From Roseibium sp. MMSF_3412 (lineage in GTDB: Bacteria > Pseudomonadota > Alphaproteobacteria > Rhizobiales > Stappiaceae), in NCBI RefSeq assembly GCF_030733265.1, contig NZ_JASHJI010000013.1:1-64000 (forward strand): a stretch of 64,000 nt of DNA. The letters run 5' to 3'. The notes beneath the pieces were generated by a model. It made no database searches, was not told the origin of the DNA, and saw only the letters and a list, made by a program, of their open reading frames with translations. Positions 28,324 through 36,305 of the stretch are shown one piece after another (the stretch's first letter is position 1; each line of letters opens with the position of its first letter). A program made the position numbers and the translations under genes.

Positions 28324-28683
28324 ATGCCGCGCCTGTTTTCTGGCATTTTCGGGGCTTTTGCCTTGGCGTTTCTGCCCGCGTCCTCCACTGCACAGGCGAC
28401 TGAATGCGAAATCATTTCCGACGCCGGTCTTTACTATGAGCGTCTGGAACAGGCGCATGTGCTGATGGAATACAAAGACATCGTGGTGCGTGCGACGGAC
28501 GGCAAGATTCGTTGCGAAGAAGACGCCGGCAACGCGCGGCAAGTGTGTTCTGTCGATGGCCCCGGCGAAATGCTGGTCGATTCTGAACGAGGCACTTTCG
28601 TTGTGCGCCTGCCCGCAGACACCGCGAGTGAGGTTCAGATCTATCAGACGGGTGATCTTTCCTGCGGCTCGAAATCGAATTGA
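28324..28683 (+). CDS. Small secreted protein of unknown function
   Basis: A 119-aa protein with a clear signal peptide (MPRLFSGIFGAFALAF, cleaved near TAQA) and a mature part of about 95 residues with four cysteines (including ECEI, IRCEED and VCSVDG), which could form two disulfides in the periplasm. The frame is open much further upstream, but only the part from 28324 looks like protein. The family is not recognised. It is divergent from the LuxR gene and followed 40 bases later by another small secreted protein. Confidence 0.6.
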   Translation: MPRLFSGIFGAFALAFLPASSTAQATECEIISDAGLYYERLEQAHVLMEYKDIVVRATDGKIRCEEDAGNARQVCSVDGPGEMLVDSERGTFVVRLPADTASEVQIYQTGDLSCGSKSN

Positions 28684-28722
28684 CGTCTTGCAAGCTTCCA
28701 TTTCATTCAAGGAAACTCGATC

Positions 28723-28956
28723 ATGAAGATGGTGTGCCTCGCAGTGCTGGCCCTGTCACTGTCTGCAGCGGCCGCAAAATCGAACGGAACGGACACCAAA
28801 CCAAACTGCGAAAAGCTGGTCGCGCTCTACATCGAATTGGGAAAGAGCTCAGGTCAGGCCGTCAGCAAAGCAGCTGCGCGCGCAGCAGTGATGTCCGAAA
28901 CCCCAAGCGACGCAGACTGTGCGGCAATGCTGGCTCTCTTTTCCAAACAGAACTGA
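28723..28956 (+). CDS. Very small secreted protein of unknown function
   Basis: A 77-aa protein with a signal peptide (MKMVCLAVLALSLSAAAA) and a mature part of about 58 residues with two cysteines (PNCEKL and DADCAAM), which could form one disulfide. AAGGAA lies 10 bases before the ATG. It probably forms an operon with the 28324 gene. The family is not recognised. Positions 28957-29205 contain nothing further. Confidence 0.6.
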   Translation: MKMVCLAVLALSLSAAAAKSNGTDTKPNCEKLVALYIELGKSSGQAVSKAAARAAVMSETPSDADCAAMLALFSKQN

Positions 28957-29205
28957 TGGAAACACACGTGTTCGAAAGCATCTGCGATGCGGCAAAGTCG
29001 GCAAATACGATCAAGGCCGCCGTCACCGTCGAGCCGTTTAGTGGTTCCATGTGAGTCACGGTTTAAGTTCAGACAGCGGCGGCGGGAAGGACGAACAACC
29101 GCTTCGAGCTCAATCCCAGAAATGCCGCGCAGTCGATGTTTGTCGGTCTTGGCGAGTCGTGGAGACTGCTATCGCGATTTCCTGAACAGCGCGAGACCGT
29201 TTCCG

Positions 29206-29619
29206 TCAGTGGTTTACCCGTTCGGCCAAATCAGAAACAGATACAGCCTTGAGCTCTTGTTCAAATAGACGCCTTGCTGAGTCCATCGCTTCTCTTGTTG
29301 CGTCGGCCGCCGCGTGTTCGAGCAAGCAAGGCGAGGATGGTTCGGGTGCGCCAATTGCAAAGACGTTCGGTGAACCAAGGGCGACATAAACGTCCATCAG
29401 GCTGATCTCGGATGTCGGACGTTGCAAGCGCCAGCCGCCCCCGTGCCCTTTGATGGATTCAACCAGCCCATGTTTGCGAAGTCCGCCCATCATTCGCCTT
29501 ACAAGAGAAGCGTCCATACCAAACATTTCGCCCATGCGTTCCGATGTGACCGGGTCCTCGATCTCATCGAGGTGAAGCAGGATATGCAATACCCTTGGTA
29601 GCCGTGTGTCGGTTCTCAT
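29206..29619 (-). CDS. Rrf2-family transcriptional regulator
   Basis: A 137-aa Rrf2 regulator with a winged helix-turn-helix in the first 75 residues (VTSERMGEMFGMDASLVRRMM, then the wing KGHGGGWRL). Only one cysteine follows, so the three-cysteine Fe-S site of IscR/NsrR is absent. It probably senses its signal another way, like YwnA-type members. It is divergent from an MFS pump plus methyltransferase operon and likely represses it. Confidence 0.85.
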   Translation of the reverse strand: MRTDTRLPRVLHILLHLDEIEDPVTSERMGEMFGMDASLVRRMMGGLRKHGLVESIKGHGGGWRLQRPTSEISLMDVYVALGSPNVFAIGAPEPSSPCLLEHAAADATREAMDSARRLFEQELKAVSVSDLAERVNH

Positions 29620-29644
29620 GGGCGCATACTACAGCAGGAATATT

Positions 29645-29703
29645 CACGTGACAATTGTAAGCACGAGAGATTGACGGATGTTTATTGTGACTTTATATGT
29701 CAC
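29645..29703. promoter_or_regulatory. Dyads in the Rrf2/MFS divergent promoter
   Basis: GTGAC-N7-GTCAC lies at 29687-29703, and CACGTG followed by ACAATTGT lies at 29645-29657. Both repeat a (G)TGAC-type half site. They lie between the regulator and the pump and are candidate binding sites for the Rrf2 protein. Confidence 0.5.
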
Positions 29704-29731
29704 GTAAGTTTTCAATTTAGGAGCTTCAGCA

Positions 29732-31156
29732 ATGGCTGACCAAGCTGTTGACCTTTCTTCCGACCCGGCACGGCCTTGGTCGGCCGTATCGGCCCTTTTG
29801 TTAGGCGCCTTTGTTTCTCTCCTGGATGTGACGGTTGTGAACCTCGCTATCCCTGAGATTGCCCGCGACCTCAAGACGACGGGGACGCAAGCCCAATGGG
29901 TATTGCTGGCGTATGTTCTGCCACTCGCAGCCTTGTTGTTGCCAATGGGCCGGTTTGGTGATGCACTTGGACGCCGCCGTTTGTTTTTGACAGGCATCGT
30001 TGTCTTCACGCTTGGGGCTTGTTTCGCTGGCTTTGCGCAAAGTATCTCAACCCTGATCATCGCTAGAACCATACAAGGTATCGGCGCGGCTACGATGATG
30101 CCGCAGGTCCTTGCCCTGATCCAAGTTATCCTGCCATCTGATCAGCGCCGACGCGCAATGGGGTATTTTGCCATGGTCAGCGCATTGGGAGCGATTGCTG
30201 GCCCCATAATTGGCGGTGTCGTGCTGGAGGTGAACTTCTACGATCTTGGATGGCGCATTGTCTTTCTAATGGTCTTGCCGCCGTGCGCCGTGTCTGTGCT
30301 CATTGCAGCATGGTGCCTGGACAAAGACGTATCGCTTTCACGCAGGTCGATCGACCTCTGGCATGGCTTGATGATTGCTATGGCGATTGCGTTCCTTGTG
30401 TTCGCCGCCACACAGGGACGCGTTCTCGGATGGCCGTTCTGGCTGATGGCTTTGTTCACGACAAGCCTGCTTCTGCTGCGCCATGTGTTTCGGGCTCAAT
30501 TGAAGGGTCGGCCTCAAACCCTTGAACCGCTTTTGCCGCAAGACCTGCTGCATTCGCGGGAATTTGTTCGAGGAACGTCGATTATCCTCATCCTCTTTTG
30601 CGGCATCGCGGGCATTCCCTTCCTTTTGGCGCTGGCATTGCAGGCTGGACCTCAGATGTCGCCCGGCACGGTCGCTCTCACAGTTGTCGTCCATCCAGTG
30701 TTAGCAACCCTCGGCGCCTTCCTGGCCGGACGTGTTGCGCCAGGTAATCATTGGGTACTTCCCATGCTGGGCTCGATGACGACTTTCGGCGGCACTGCAC
30801 TGCTCGCCTTGATCTTTTGGTGGTTGGGCAACGAAGTCAGCGCAACGCATCTGCTGGTCCCCCTCGCGATGGTCGGATTTGGCATGGGATTGAGCAATGT
30901 CGCCTTGATGTCATTCACGCTCGCGGCAGCGCCGAAAGAGTGTTCCGGTGCAGCCTCAGGTGTCCTCCAGACTGCGCAGCAGATCGGTATCGCGCTCAGT
31001 ATCGCAATCGTTGGCGGGCTGTACTTCGGACACACTCACGGCGACAGCATGCAGGCAGCAACGGTCGCTCTCCTGTTTTCTGCGGGCGTGTTCGCTGTGG
31101 TCTGCATACTCTGCATTGCGGCCGTTCAATCTCATAGGAGAGGAATTCCCTCATGA
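29732..31156 (+). CDS. MFS drug efflux transporter, DHA2 (EmrB/QacA) type
   Basis: A 474-aa multidrug-type transporter with about 14 hydrophobic segments. The N-terminal LLDVTVVNLAIPEI motif and the loop motif GRFGDALGRRRLF are typical of the 14-helix DHA2 family. It should expel a toxic compound by proton antiport. It overlaps the methyltransferase gene by four bases and is divergent from an Rrf2 regulator, so the three form a resistance-type cassette. The substrate is not known. Confidence 0.9.
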   Translation: MADQAVDLSSDPARPWSAVSALLLGAFVSLLDVTVVNLAIPEIARDLKTTGTQAQWVLLAYVLPLAALLLPMGRFGDALGRRRLFLTGIVVFTLGACFAGFAQSISTLIIARTIQGIGAATMMPQVLALIQVILPSDQRRRAMGYFAMVSALGAIAGPIIGGVVLEVNFYDLGWRIVFLMVLPPCAVSVLIAAWCLDKDVSLSRRSIDLWHGLMIAMAIAFLVFAATQGRVLGWPFWLMALFTTSLLLLRHVFRAQLKGRPQTLEPLLPQDLLHSREFVRGTSIILILFCGIAGIPFLLALALQAGPQMSPGTVALTVVVHPVLATLGAFLAGRVAPGNHWVLPMLGSMTTFGGTALLALIFWWLGNEVSATHLLVPLAMVGFGMGLSNVALMSFTLAAAPKECSGAASGVLQTAQQIGIALSIAIVGGLYFGHTHGDSMQAATVALLFSAGVFAVVCILCIAAVQSHRRGIPS

Positions 31157-31782
31157 AACCACTGCCAGGACAAACGCCGCGCGCATTTTGGGAAGATCGC
31201 TACCGCGATGCCAGCGCAGAGACGACCGGGCGACCTTCCGCCATTCTCGAACATTATGCGAAAGAGTTGGTCCCAGGCCGGGCGTTGGACCTGGGCTGCG
31301 CCAAGGGCGATGACGCCATCTGGCTCGCGCAGCACGGCTGGGATGTCTGCGGGGTCGATATATCTGAGGAAGCCTTGTCGATCGCGCGGAGCAACGCTCT
31401 GAGAAGAGGTGTCGCCGACCGCATAATGTTCGCGTGCCACGACCTCACGGTTTCGTTCCCCAAGGGTGAGTTCGATTTGATCTCAGCTATGTTTTTGCAA
31501 ACTCCGTTCGAATTCCCACGGCGTGAGGTCATTGCGCGGGCCTATTCGCAGCTCCAACCAAAGGGGCTGTTGTTATCCGTCACGCATGGCTCTGCGGCAC
31601 CGTGGTCATGGAGCAGGGAAGGCCACGTCTTTCCAACCGCAGAACAGGAACTGGGAGAGCTAGGCTATGATGAGAGTGATGTCCTGGTCGCCTTCGTTGG
31701 GTCTGTTTCTAGAATAGCGACAGGACCGGATAGTCAAACTGCGAGTGTCTTGGACAATGTGATTGTTCTCCAAAAGAAATAG
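31153..31782 (+). CDS. SAM-dependent methyltransferase (TehB-like class I)
   Basis: A 209-aa class I methyltransferase. The SAM-binding motif I is ALDLGCAKGDDAIWLA, and the acidic end of strand 2 is GVDISEEALSIA. It resembles TehB-like and thiol/chalcogen methyltransferases, which can detoxify by methylating an inorganic or small organic compound. Translational coupling to the MFS pump (ATGA) suggests the methylated product or its parent is exported. Confidence 0.85.
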   Translation: MKPLPGQTPRAFWEDRYRDASAETTGRPSAILEHYAKELVPGRALDLGCAKGDDAIWLAQHGWDVCGVDISEEALSIARSNALRRGVADRIMFACHDLTVSFPKGEFDLISAMFLQTPFEFPRREVIARAYSQLQPKGLLLSVTHGSAAPWSWSREGHVFPTAEQELGELGYDESDVLVAFVGSVSRIATGPDSQTASVLDNVIVLQKK

Positions 31783-31964
31783 CGGACATTGCTTTCGCCA
31801 ACCAGGATGTCGGCTTTGTCCGAGCGGGGTGGCAGCCGTCTGCCGATATCTGGAAATCGTGGCATATCATGGCCCATTGAAAGCAGCCGAAACTTTGACC
31901 CAATCGTTGGTCCGGAAATTGACCCAATTCGACAGTTTCCCCTGAAGGCGAAAACCGTTTTAGT

Positions 31965-31995
31965 GTCTCAGTGTAATCTCAGGCTCCCGCGACCA
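31965..31995 (+). pseudogene. Decayed tRNA 3' end
   Basis: The bases end in CTCCCGCGACCA, close to the acceptor and CCA end of the tRNA at 1-31 (CTCCCGCAACCA). The T-arm part is recognisable only as GTGTAATC and no longer pairs, and no upstream tRNA body is visible. Like the intact tRNA, it runs straight into AACAAAA and a terminator. It looks like a dead or duplicated tRNA end. Confidence 0.45.
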
Positions 31996-32000
31996 ACAAA

Positions 32001-32032
32001 ACAACCGCCTAACCTGGGCGGTTGTTTTGTTG
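32001..32032 (+). terminator. Terminator after the tRNA remnant
   Basis: ACAACCGCC (32001-32009) pairs with GGCGGTTGT (32017-32025), followed by TTTGTT. The stem core and the flanks AACAAAA and TTTTGTTGG match the tRNA terminator at 31-70. It would also end the MFS/methyltransferase transcript. Confidence 0.8.
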
Positions 32033-32047
32033 GAAGCCGTCGTTTCC

Positions 32048-32302
32048 TCAAACACCTGGTTTCTCTTCCCTGGTCGCGCCGGGGCCAGACGGTTCACTCA
32101 GCCAGTCCTTCAGGCGGGCGGTGGCGAAGGGCATGGCGCCGTAGACCAGCGCGGGAACCATGATCAGGGACAGAACAAGAGTTCGCAGTGGCATGGCTGC
32201 ATTGCTCAGGACCGGTTCAAGCACGGCAAGCAGCACCGTGATCATCGGGTAGACGACCAGCCATGTGAGCAAGGCCATCTTGTGTCTATTGGGTTTTGTC
32301 AT
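32048..32302 (-). CDS. Small two-helix membrane protein
   Basis: An 84-aa protein with two hydrophobic segments (about residues 9-30 and 38-58) and a short polar tail. AGGAG lies 8 bases before the ATG, and the start overlaps the stop of the aldo-keto reductase (ATGA), so it is co-translated with it. The size and layout recall DUF2798-type small membrane proteins, but this was not confirmed. Function unknown. Confidence 0.65.
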   Translation of the reverse strand: MTKPNRHKMALLTWLVVYPMITVLLAVLEPVLSNAAMPLRTLVLSLIMVPALVYGAMPFATARLKDWLSEPSGPGATREEKPGV

Positions 32303-33093
32303 CTCTTTCTCTCCTGACCGGCTTGTTCTGCGATGTCCCAGGCGCGCCAGTTGTCTTCAAGGTGCGTGATGGAGGTCGTTCCGGGAATGACGATGATGTT
32401 CGGTGCGTGGGCGAGCAGCCACGCGATCGCCTGTCGCGGCTCAAGCCTTGCGCCCGTCTTCATGGGATTTGCGCCAAGCGGGCCATAGGGAATGAACGCA
32501 ATGCCGCGCTCCGCCGTGAATGCAACGAGATCCTGTTCACCGGTTTCGGCCATGTTGAAGCGGTTCTGCACGCTCGCAACCGGGGAGACGGTGAGCGCGC
32601 GCTCAAGATCAGTCCTGGTCACGTTCGATAGGCCGATGTGGCCTATGCGCCCGTCCGCCTGCGCTTCAGCAAGGGCTGCGACCGAGACCTCGATCGGTGT
32701 TTCGGGATCGACCCGGTGAAGCTGGAACAGATCGATCCGGTCGCGGCGCAAATTGACCAGTGCCTTGTCGATCTGGCGCAGAAGCGTATCCCGTGACCCG
32801 TCCGTGACAATGTTGCCGGGCGCAGGCTTGTCGACGCCGCCCTTGGTCGCGATGACCGCGGACCGGCCTTCCAGGGCCTCTCCGATGATCCGGTCTGCCG
32901 TTTCCGGCCCATAAGCCCAGGCGCTGTCGAAGAAGCCAACGCCCAGATCATTGGCGCGGCGCAGCAGTTCAAGTCCCCGCTGCCAGTCGGGATAGGGACC
33001 GAAATTGCCCGGTTGTCCGGTCAGGCGCATAGCGCCATAGCCGAGGCGGTTGACGGTAAGTTCGCCGCCGATCGTGAAGGTTCGATTGATCAT
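32299..33093 (-). CDS. Aldo/keto reductase
   Basis: A 264-aa NADPH-dependent aldo-keto reductase. The catalytic tetrad is visible: Asp and Tyr in FFDSAWAYG, Lys in ATKGG and His in FQLHRVD. The early glycine motif LGYGAMRLTG is typical of bacterial members that reduce aldehydes and ketones. It is divergent from a LysR regulator that probably controls it, and a TetA-like pump lies beyond that, suggesting response to a reactive carbonyl or toxic compound. Confidence 0.9.
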   Translation of the reverse strand: MINRTFTIGGELTVNRLGYGAMRLTGQPGNFGPYPDWQRGLELLRRANDLGVGFFDSAWAYGPETADRIIGEALEGRSAVIATKGGVDKPAPGNIVTDGSRDTLLRQIDKALVNLRRDRIDLFQLHRVDPETPIEVSVAALAEAQADGRIGHIGLSNVTRTDLERALTVSPVASVQNRFNMAETGEQDLVAFTAERGIAFIPYGPLGANPMKTGARLEPRQAIAWLLAHAPNIIVIPGTTSITHLEDNWRAWDIAEQAGQERKR

Positions 33094-33177
33094 TGCTCAT
33101 CTCCTGATGCCGTGTTGATGAGGACAAGATGATCGTTTGCTGCTTACTCGTGTAGCCAATTAATGAGAGTATCTGTT

Positions 33178-33192
33178 ATACGTAATGCGTAT
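33178..33192. promoter_or_regulatory. Dyad ATACG-N5-CGTAT at the LysR start
   Basis: A 15-base dyad overlaps the first start codon (33185) of the LysR gene and ends in its second possible ATG (33191). LysR proteins often bind T-N11-A dyads in divergent promoters. This position would suit autorepression, or indicates that translation starts at 33191. Confidence 0.4.
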
Positions 33193-34114
33193 GAGTAAGA
33201 CTCTCGACCGCCTGTCGCTGCTGGAAACCTTCGTTCGCATCGCCGAGCGCGGATCAATCAGCAGTGCGGCGCGGGACCTTGGACTCTCGCAGGCATCGGC
33301 AAGCCGGCATCTGCAGGAGCTGGAAAGCCGGTTTGGGCAGCAGCTGATGCGGCGGACGACCCATTCACTCGCGCTGACTCAGGCGGGGCTGGACCTTTTG
33401 CGCGACGCCCGAAGCCTCCTGTCCGGCTGGGATGCGATCCAGGAAAAGCACGCGGATGCCGACAGCGCCGTCCGTGGTCCGCTGAAGGTGGTTGCTCCTG
33501 TGGCGCTCGGTCAGCTTTATCTCGCCGACATTGCCGCAAACTTTCAGATGGCGCATCCGGAGGTCTCGCTGACCTGGAACCTCAATGACCTGCCGATCCG
33601 TTTTGCGGAAGAGGGATGCGACTGCTGGATCCGGATCGGGGGCGTGCCGGACGAGACCTTGGTCGTGCGGGAAGTCGGGCGGGTCGAGAGGCTGGTCGTG
33701 GCAAGTCCCGGTCTCGTTGACGAGTACGGCCCAGTGACGCAGAGCTCGGTTTCCAACCTGCCGTTCGTCGCCTTATCGCCATTCGAGGGTGGCCGCATAA
33801 GCCTTCAGGACACACAAGGTCAGGGCCTTGCCTTCGAACCGCGCATCAGTGTCGCGACCAACAATATCTTCGCCGTTCACAGAGCCGTTCTGAAAGGGGC
33901 AGGGGCCGCCATTCTGCCGCGCTGGTTCGTGCAGAGGGATCTCGACGCCGGCCGGCTGACCGACATTCTGCCCGCCTGGCGTGCGGAAGAACTCCGGATC
34001 AATGCGGCCTATCTTCCGGCCGGACGACAGCCAAAACGGCTCTCATCCTTTCTGCAATGTGTGACGGAACAGGTCGCCCTGGTGCCGGGCATCGGTGCAC
34101 CCGAACCACGTTGA
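33185..34114 (+). CDS. LysR-family transcriptional regulator
   Basis: A 309-aa LysR regulator. The N-terminal helix-turn-helix covers LLETFVRIAERGSISSAARD and SQASASRHLQELE, followed by the periplasmic-binding-like effector domain. It is transcribed away from the aldo-keto reductase, the classical layout for control of a divergent target. An internal ATG two codons downstream is an alternative start. The inducer is unknown. Confidence 0.9.
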   Translation: MRMSKTLDRLSLLETFVRIAERGSISSAARDLGLSQASASRHLQELESRFGQQLMRRTTHSLALTQAGLDLLRDARSLLSGWDAIQEKHADADSAVRGPLKVVAPVALGQLYLADIAANFQMAHPEVSLTWNLNDLPIRFAEEGCDCWIRIGGVPDETLVVREVGRVERLVVASPGLVDEYGPVTQSSVSNLPFVALSPFEGGRISLQDTQGQGLAFEPRISVATNNIFAVHRAVLKGAGAAILPRWFVQRDLDAGRLTDILPAWRAEELRINAAYLPAGRQPKRLSSFLQCVTEQVALVPGIGAPEPR

Positions 34115-34187
34115 TTTTCTGGTGCAGTGTGCGACCATTCGCTGACGTGCAACCGGCTGACGGTGCGGAAAAGGCAGGCGACCCGAC

Positions 34188-35504
34188 ATGGCAGACACCG
34201 TTTCCGAATTGACGCCGTCACCCATGCCGTCGATCCTGCCCATTCTCTCGGTCAACTTCGTCGGAACGCTGGGATTTTCAATCGTCGTTCCGTTCATGGT
34301 TTTCCTCGTGACCGATTGGGGCGGCAATGCGCTGGTTTACGGCGTGCTTGCCTCGACCTATTCGGCATTTCAGCTCATCGGCGCGCCAATCCTCGGCAGA
34401 TGGTCGGACCAGATCGGCAGGCGCAAGGTGCTGCTGGTGAGCCAGTTGGGAACCTTGGCGTCCTGGGTCGTTTTCCTCATCGCCTTTTACCTGCCCACCG
34501 ATGCAATCATCCAGATTGATTCTGGCCTCCTGGGGCAGTTCTCGCTGACCTTGCCGCTGATCGTCCTGTTTTTTGCGCGCGCGGCAGACGGTCTCACGGG
34601 AGGGAATGTGTCGGTCGCAAACGCCTACCTTGCCGACATCACCGATGATGCCCACCGCACGGAAAACTTCGGCCGGATGGCCATGTCGACAAACGCGGGG
34701 TTCATCCTTGGACCGGCGCTTGCCGGGCTTCTCGGCGCAAGCGTCCTGGGGGAAATGCTGCCTGTGATCGCTGCACTGCTGATTTCCGTTGTCGCGAGCG
34801 TCCTGACGTTTTTCGGACTTTCGGATACACATGCGGCGATGCTGCGGACCAAGCCGGGCCTCTCCAACGCCTGCAAGGTGTTCGGACAGGATACCAAGGA
34901 GGTTTACAGCCTGAAGGGATGCCGTGAAACGCCGAAGACGGATCTCATGCGCCTGCCGCGGATCCCGCAACTGATGCTCGTCAATTTTCTGGTCATGCTG
35001 GGGTTCAGTTTTTTCTACATCGCCTTTCCGGTCCACGCGGCCACGCGTCTAGACTGGACCGTGACGGATACCGGCATCTTCTTCGCCGTCCTGAGCCTGT
35101 TCATGATGCTCGTCCAGGGACCGCTGCTTGCCCGTGCTGCCAAGGTGGTCTCGCAACGCCTGCTGGTCACCGGCGGCGGACTGGTGCTCGGCCTCGGCTT
35201 CGTCGCTCTCTACTGGAACACGACGCCCAGCATCTATCTTGCAGCGCTCCTGATCGCTGTGGGCAACGGGCTCATGTGGCCGACCTTCACCGCCGTGCTG
35301 TCAGAATTCGCCGGCAAGGAACACCAGGGCGCCATTCAGGGAATGGCGAGCAGTCTCAGCGCCGCAGCAAGCATCATCGGCCTGATTGGCGGCGGTCTTC
35401 TTTATGACTGGATGACCGCCTGGGTTTTCCTGCTGTCAGCGGCAACGATCACGTTAGCTGCTCTCGTAGCCTTCCGGTTCTCGGAAAAGGACGTGTCTGT
35501 TTAA
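34188..35504 (+). CDS. MFS efflux transporter (TetA-like, 12 helices)
   Basis: A 438-aa MFS protein with about 12 hydrophobic segments. The loop between helices 2 and 3 reads LGRWSDQIGRRKVLL, the signature of TetA-like drug:H+ antiporters. A central hydrophilic loop with a cysteine is present near residue 245. It follows the LysR gene by 73 bases on the same strand and may be co-expressed. Substrate unknown. Positions 35505-35660 hold no feature. Confidence 0.88.
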   Translation: MADTVSELTPSPMPSILPILSVNFVGTLGFSIVVPFMVFLVTDWGGNALVYGVLASTYSAFQLIGAPILGRWSDQIGRRKVLLVSQLGTLASWVVFLIAFYLPTDAIIQIDSGLLGQFSLTLPLIVLFFARAADGLTGGNVSVANAYLADITDDAHRTENFGRMAMSTNAGFILGPALAGLLGASVLGEMLPVIAALLISVVASVLTFFGLSDTHAAMLRTKPGLSNACKVFGQDTKEVYSLKGCRETPKTDLMRLPRIPQLMLVNFLVMLGFSFFYIAFPVHAATRLDWTVTDTGIFFAVLSLFMMLVQGPLLARAAKVVSQRLLVTGGGLVLGLGFVALYWNTTPSIYLAALLIAVGNGLMWPTFTAVLSEFAGKEHQGAIQGMASSLSAAASIIGLIGGGLLYDWMTAWVFLLSAATITLAALVAFRFSEKDVSV

Positions 35505-35660
35505 CGCGCGATAGCGATATTCCTGGCCCCTCACGAATTGCTTCGCAGAACCACTGTCTTCCGCCTGTGCCCGGTCGGCAAACAGAGTGTGGATCAGCGA
35601 AACGACGTCTGTTGGGATTCCGGAAATTCGTTGCCGGCAGGGGAATGCAGACAACCGAAA

Positions 35661-36296
35661 TCAGGGGCAAGGCATGCCAGCGGCGGTCCAAAGGGCCATA
35701 TCTTGCAAGTGAGCGCGCAATCCGCCGGGAGCGGGTTCCCGGTTCCCGCCGGGATTAAATGCCCATGTGATAAAGCCTGTTTCCTTCATGTCGTCCAGGA
35801 TGTGTTCGACAAGTCCGTCTGCGTCTCTTCCGCCATTGCGATCAGGATCGCGCAGCTGCTTGCAGATCTCTGTGGAGCTTTTCCCAGTCCATTGCATTTC
35901 CTTGGGTGCCAGTTGCCAGTGCATTCCGGTATGGGGGGCGGCATTGGACACCTGATTTGGCCGCTTTGAAGTTTGATGGCAGGTTCTGCAGGAGAGTCCT
36001 TCCGCTCCGATGCGGCTCTCCCCCGCATTTACAGCCATTCCATGCGCGCGCGGCGGATCGCCGGGGTTTCTGGTCCATAATGGAACATTGTCTGCCCCGA
36101 CATGACAGTTTGTACAGCGCGGGTGGCTGGCGACCGCATGGATCTTGGCCCAGGCGGTTAGGCCCATTTCTTGCGTGACACGTTCCGTTGGAAAGGCAGT
36201 GTCTGACCCGGTGTTGCCTTTCTCTTCCGCGGACGTTGAAGCAACGGCACAAGCAAGAACAGCAATACAGACGCTTGAAACTTTTTTTGGTTTCAT
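35661..36296 (-). CDS. Periplasmic dihaem c-type cytochrome
   Basis: A 211-aa protein with a signal peptide (cleaved near STSA) and two haem-attachment motifs, CTNCH at residues 61-65 and CRTCH at 103-107. It starts 9 bases downstream of iorB and should accept electrons from that periplasmic molybdenum hydroxylase and pass them to the respiratory chain. The spacing and motif order resemble the small cytochromes encoded beside isoquinoline oxidoreductase-type operons. Confidence 0.85.
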   Translation of the reverse strand: MKPKKVSSVCIAVLACAVASTSAEEKGNTGSDTAFPTERVTQEMGLTAWAKIHAVASHPRCTNCHVGADNVPLWTRNPGDPPRAHGMAVNAGESRIGAEGLSCRTCHQTSKRPNQVSNAAPHTGMHWQLAPKEMQWTGKSSTEICKQLRDPDRNGGRDADGLVEHILDDMKETGFITWAFNPGGNREPAPGGLRAHLQDMALWTAAGMPCP

Positions 36297-36305
36297 CGTT
36301 CTCTC

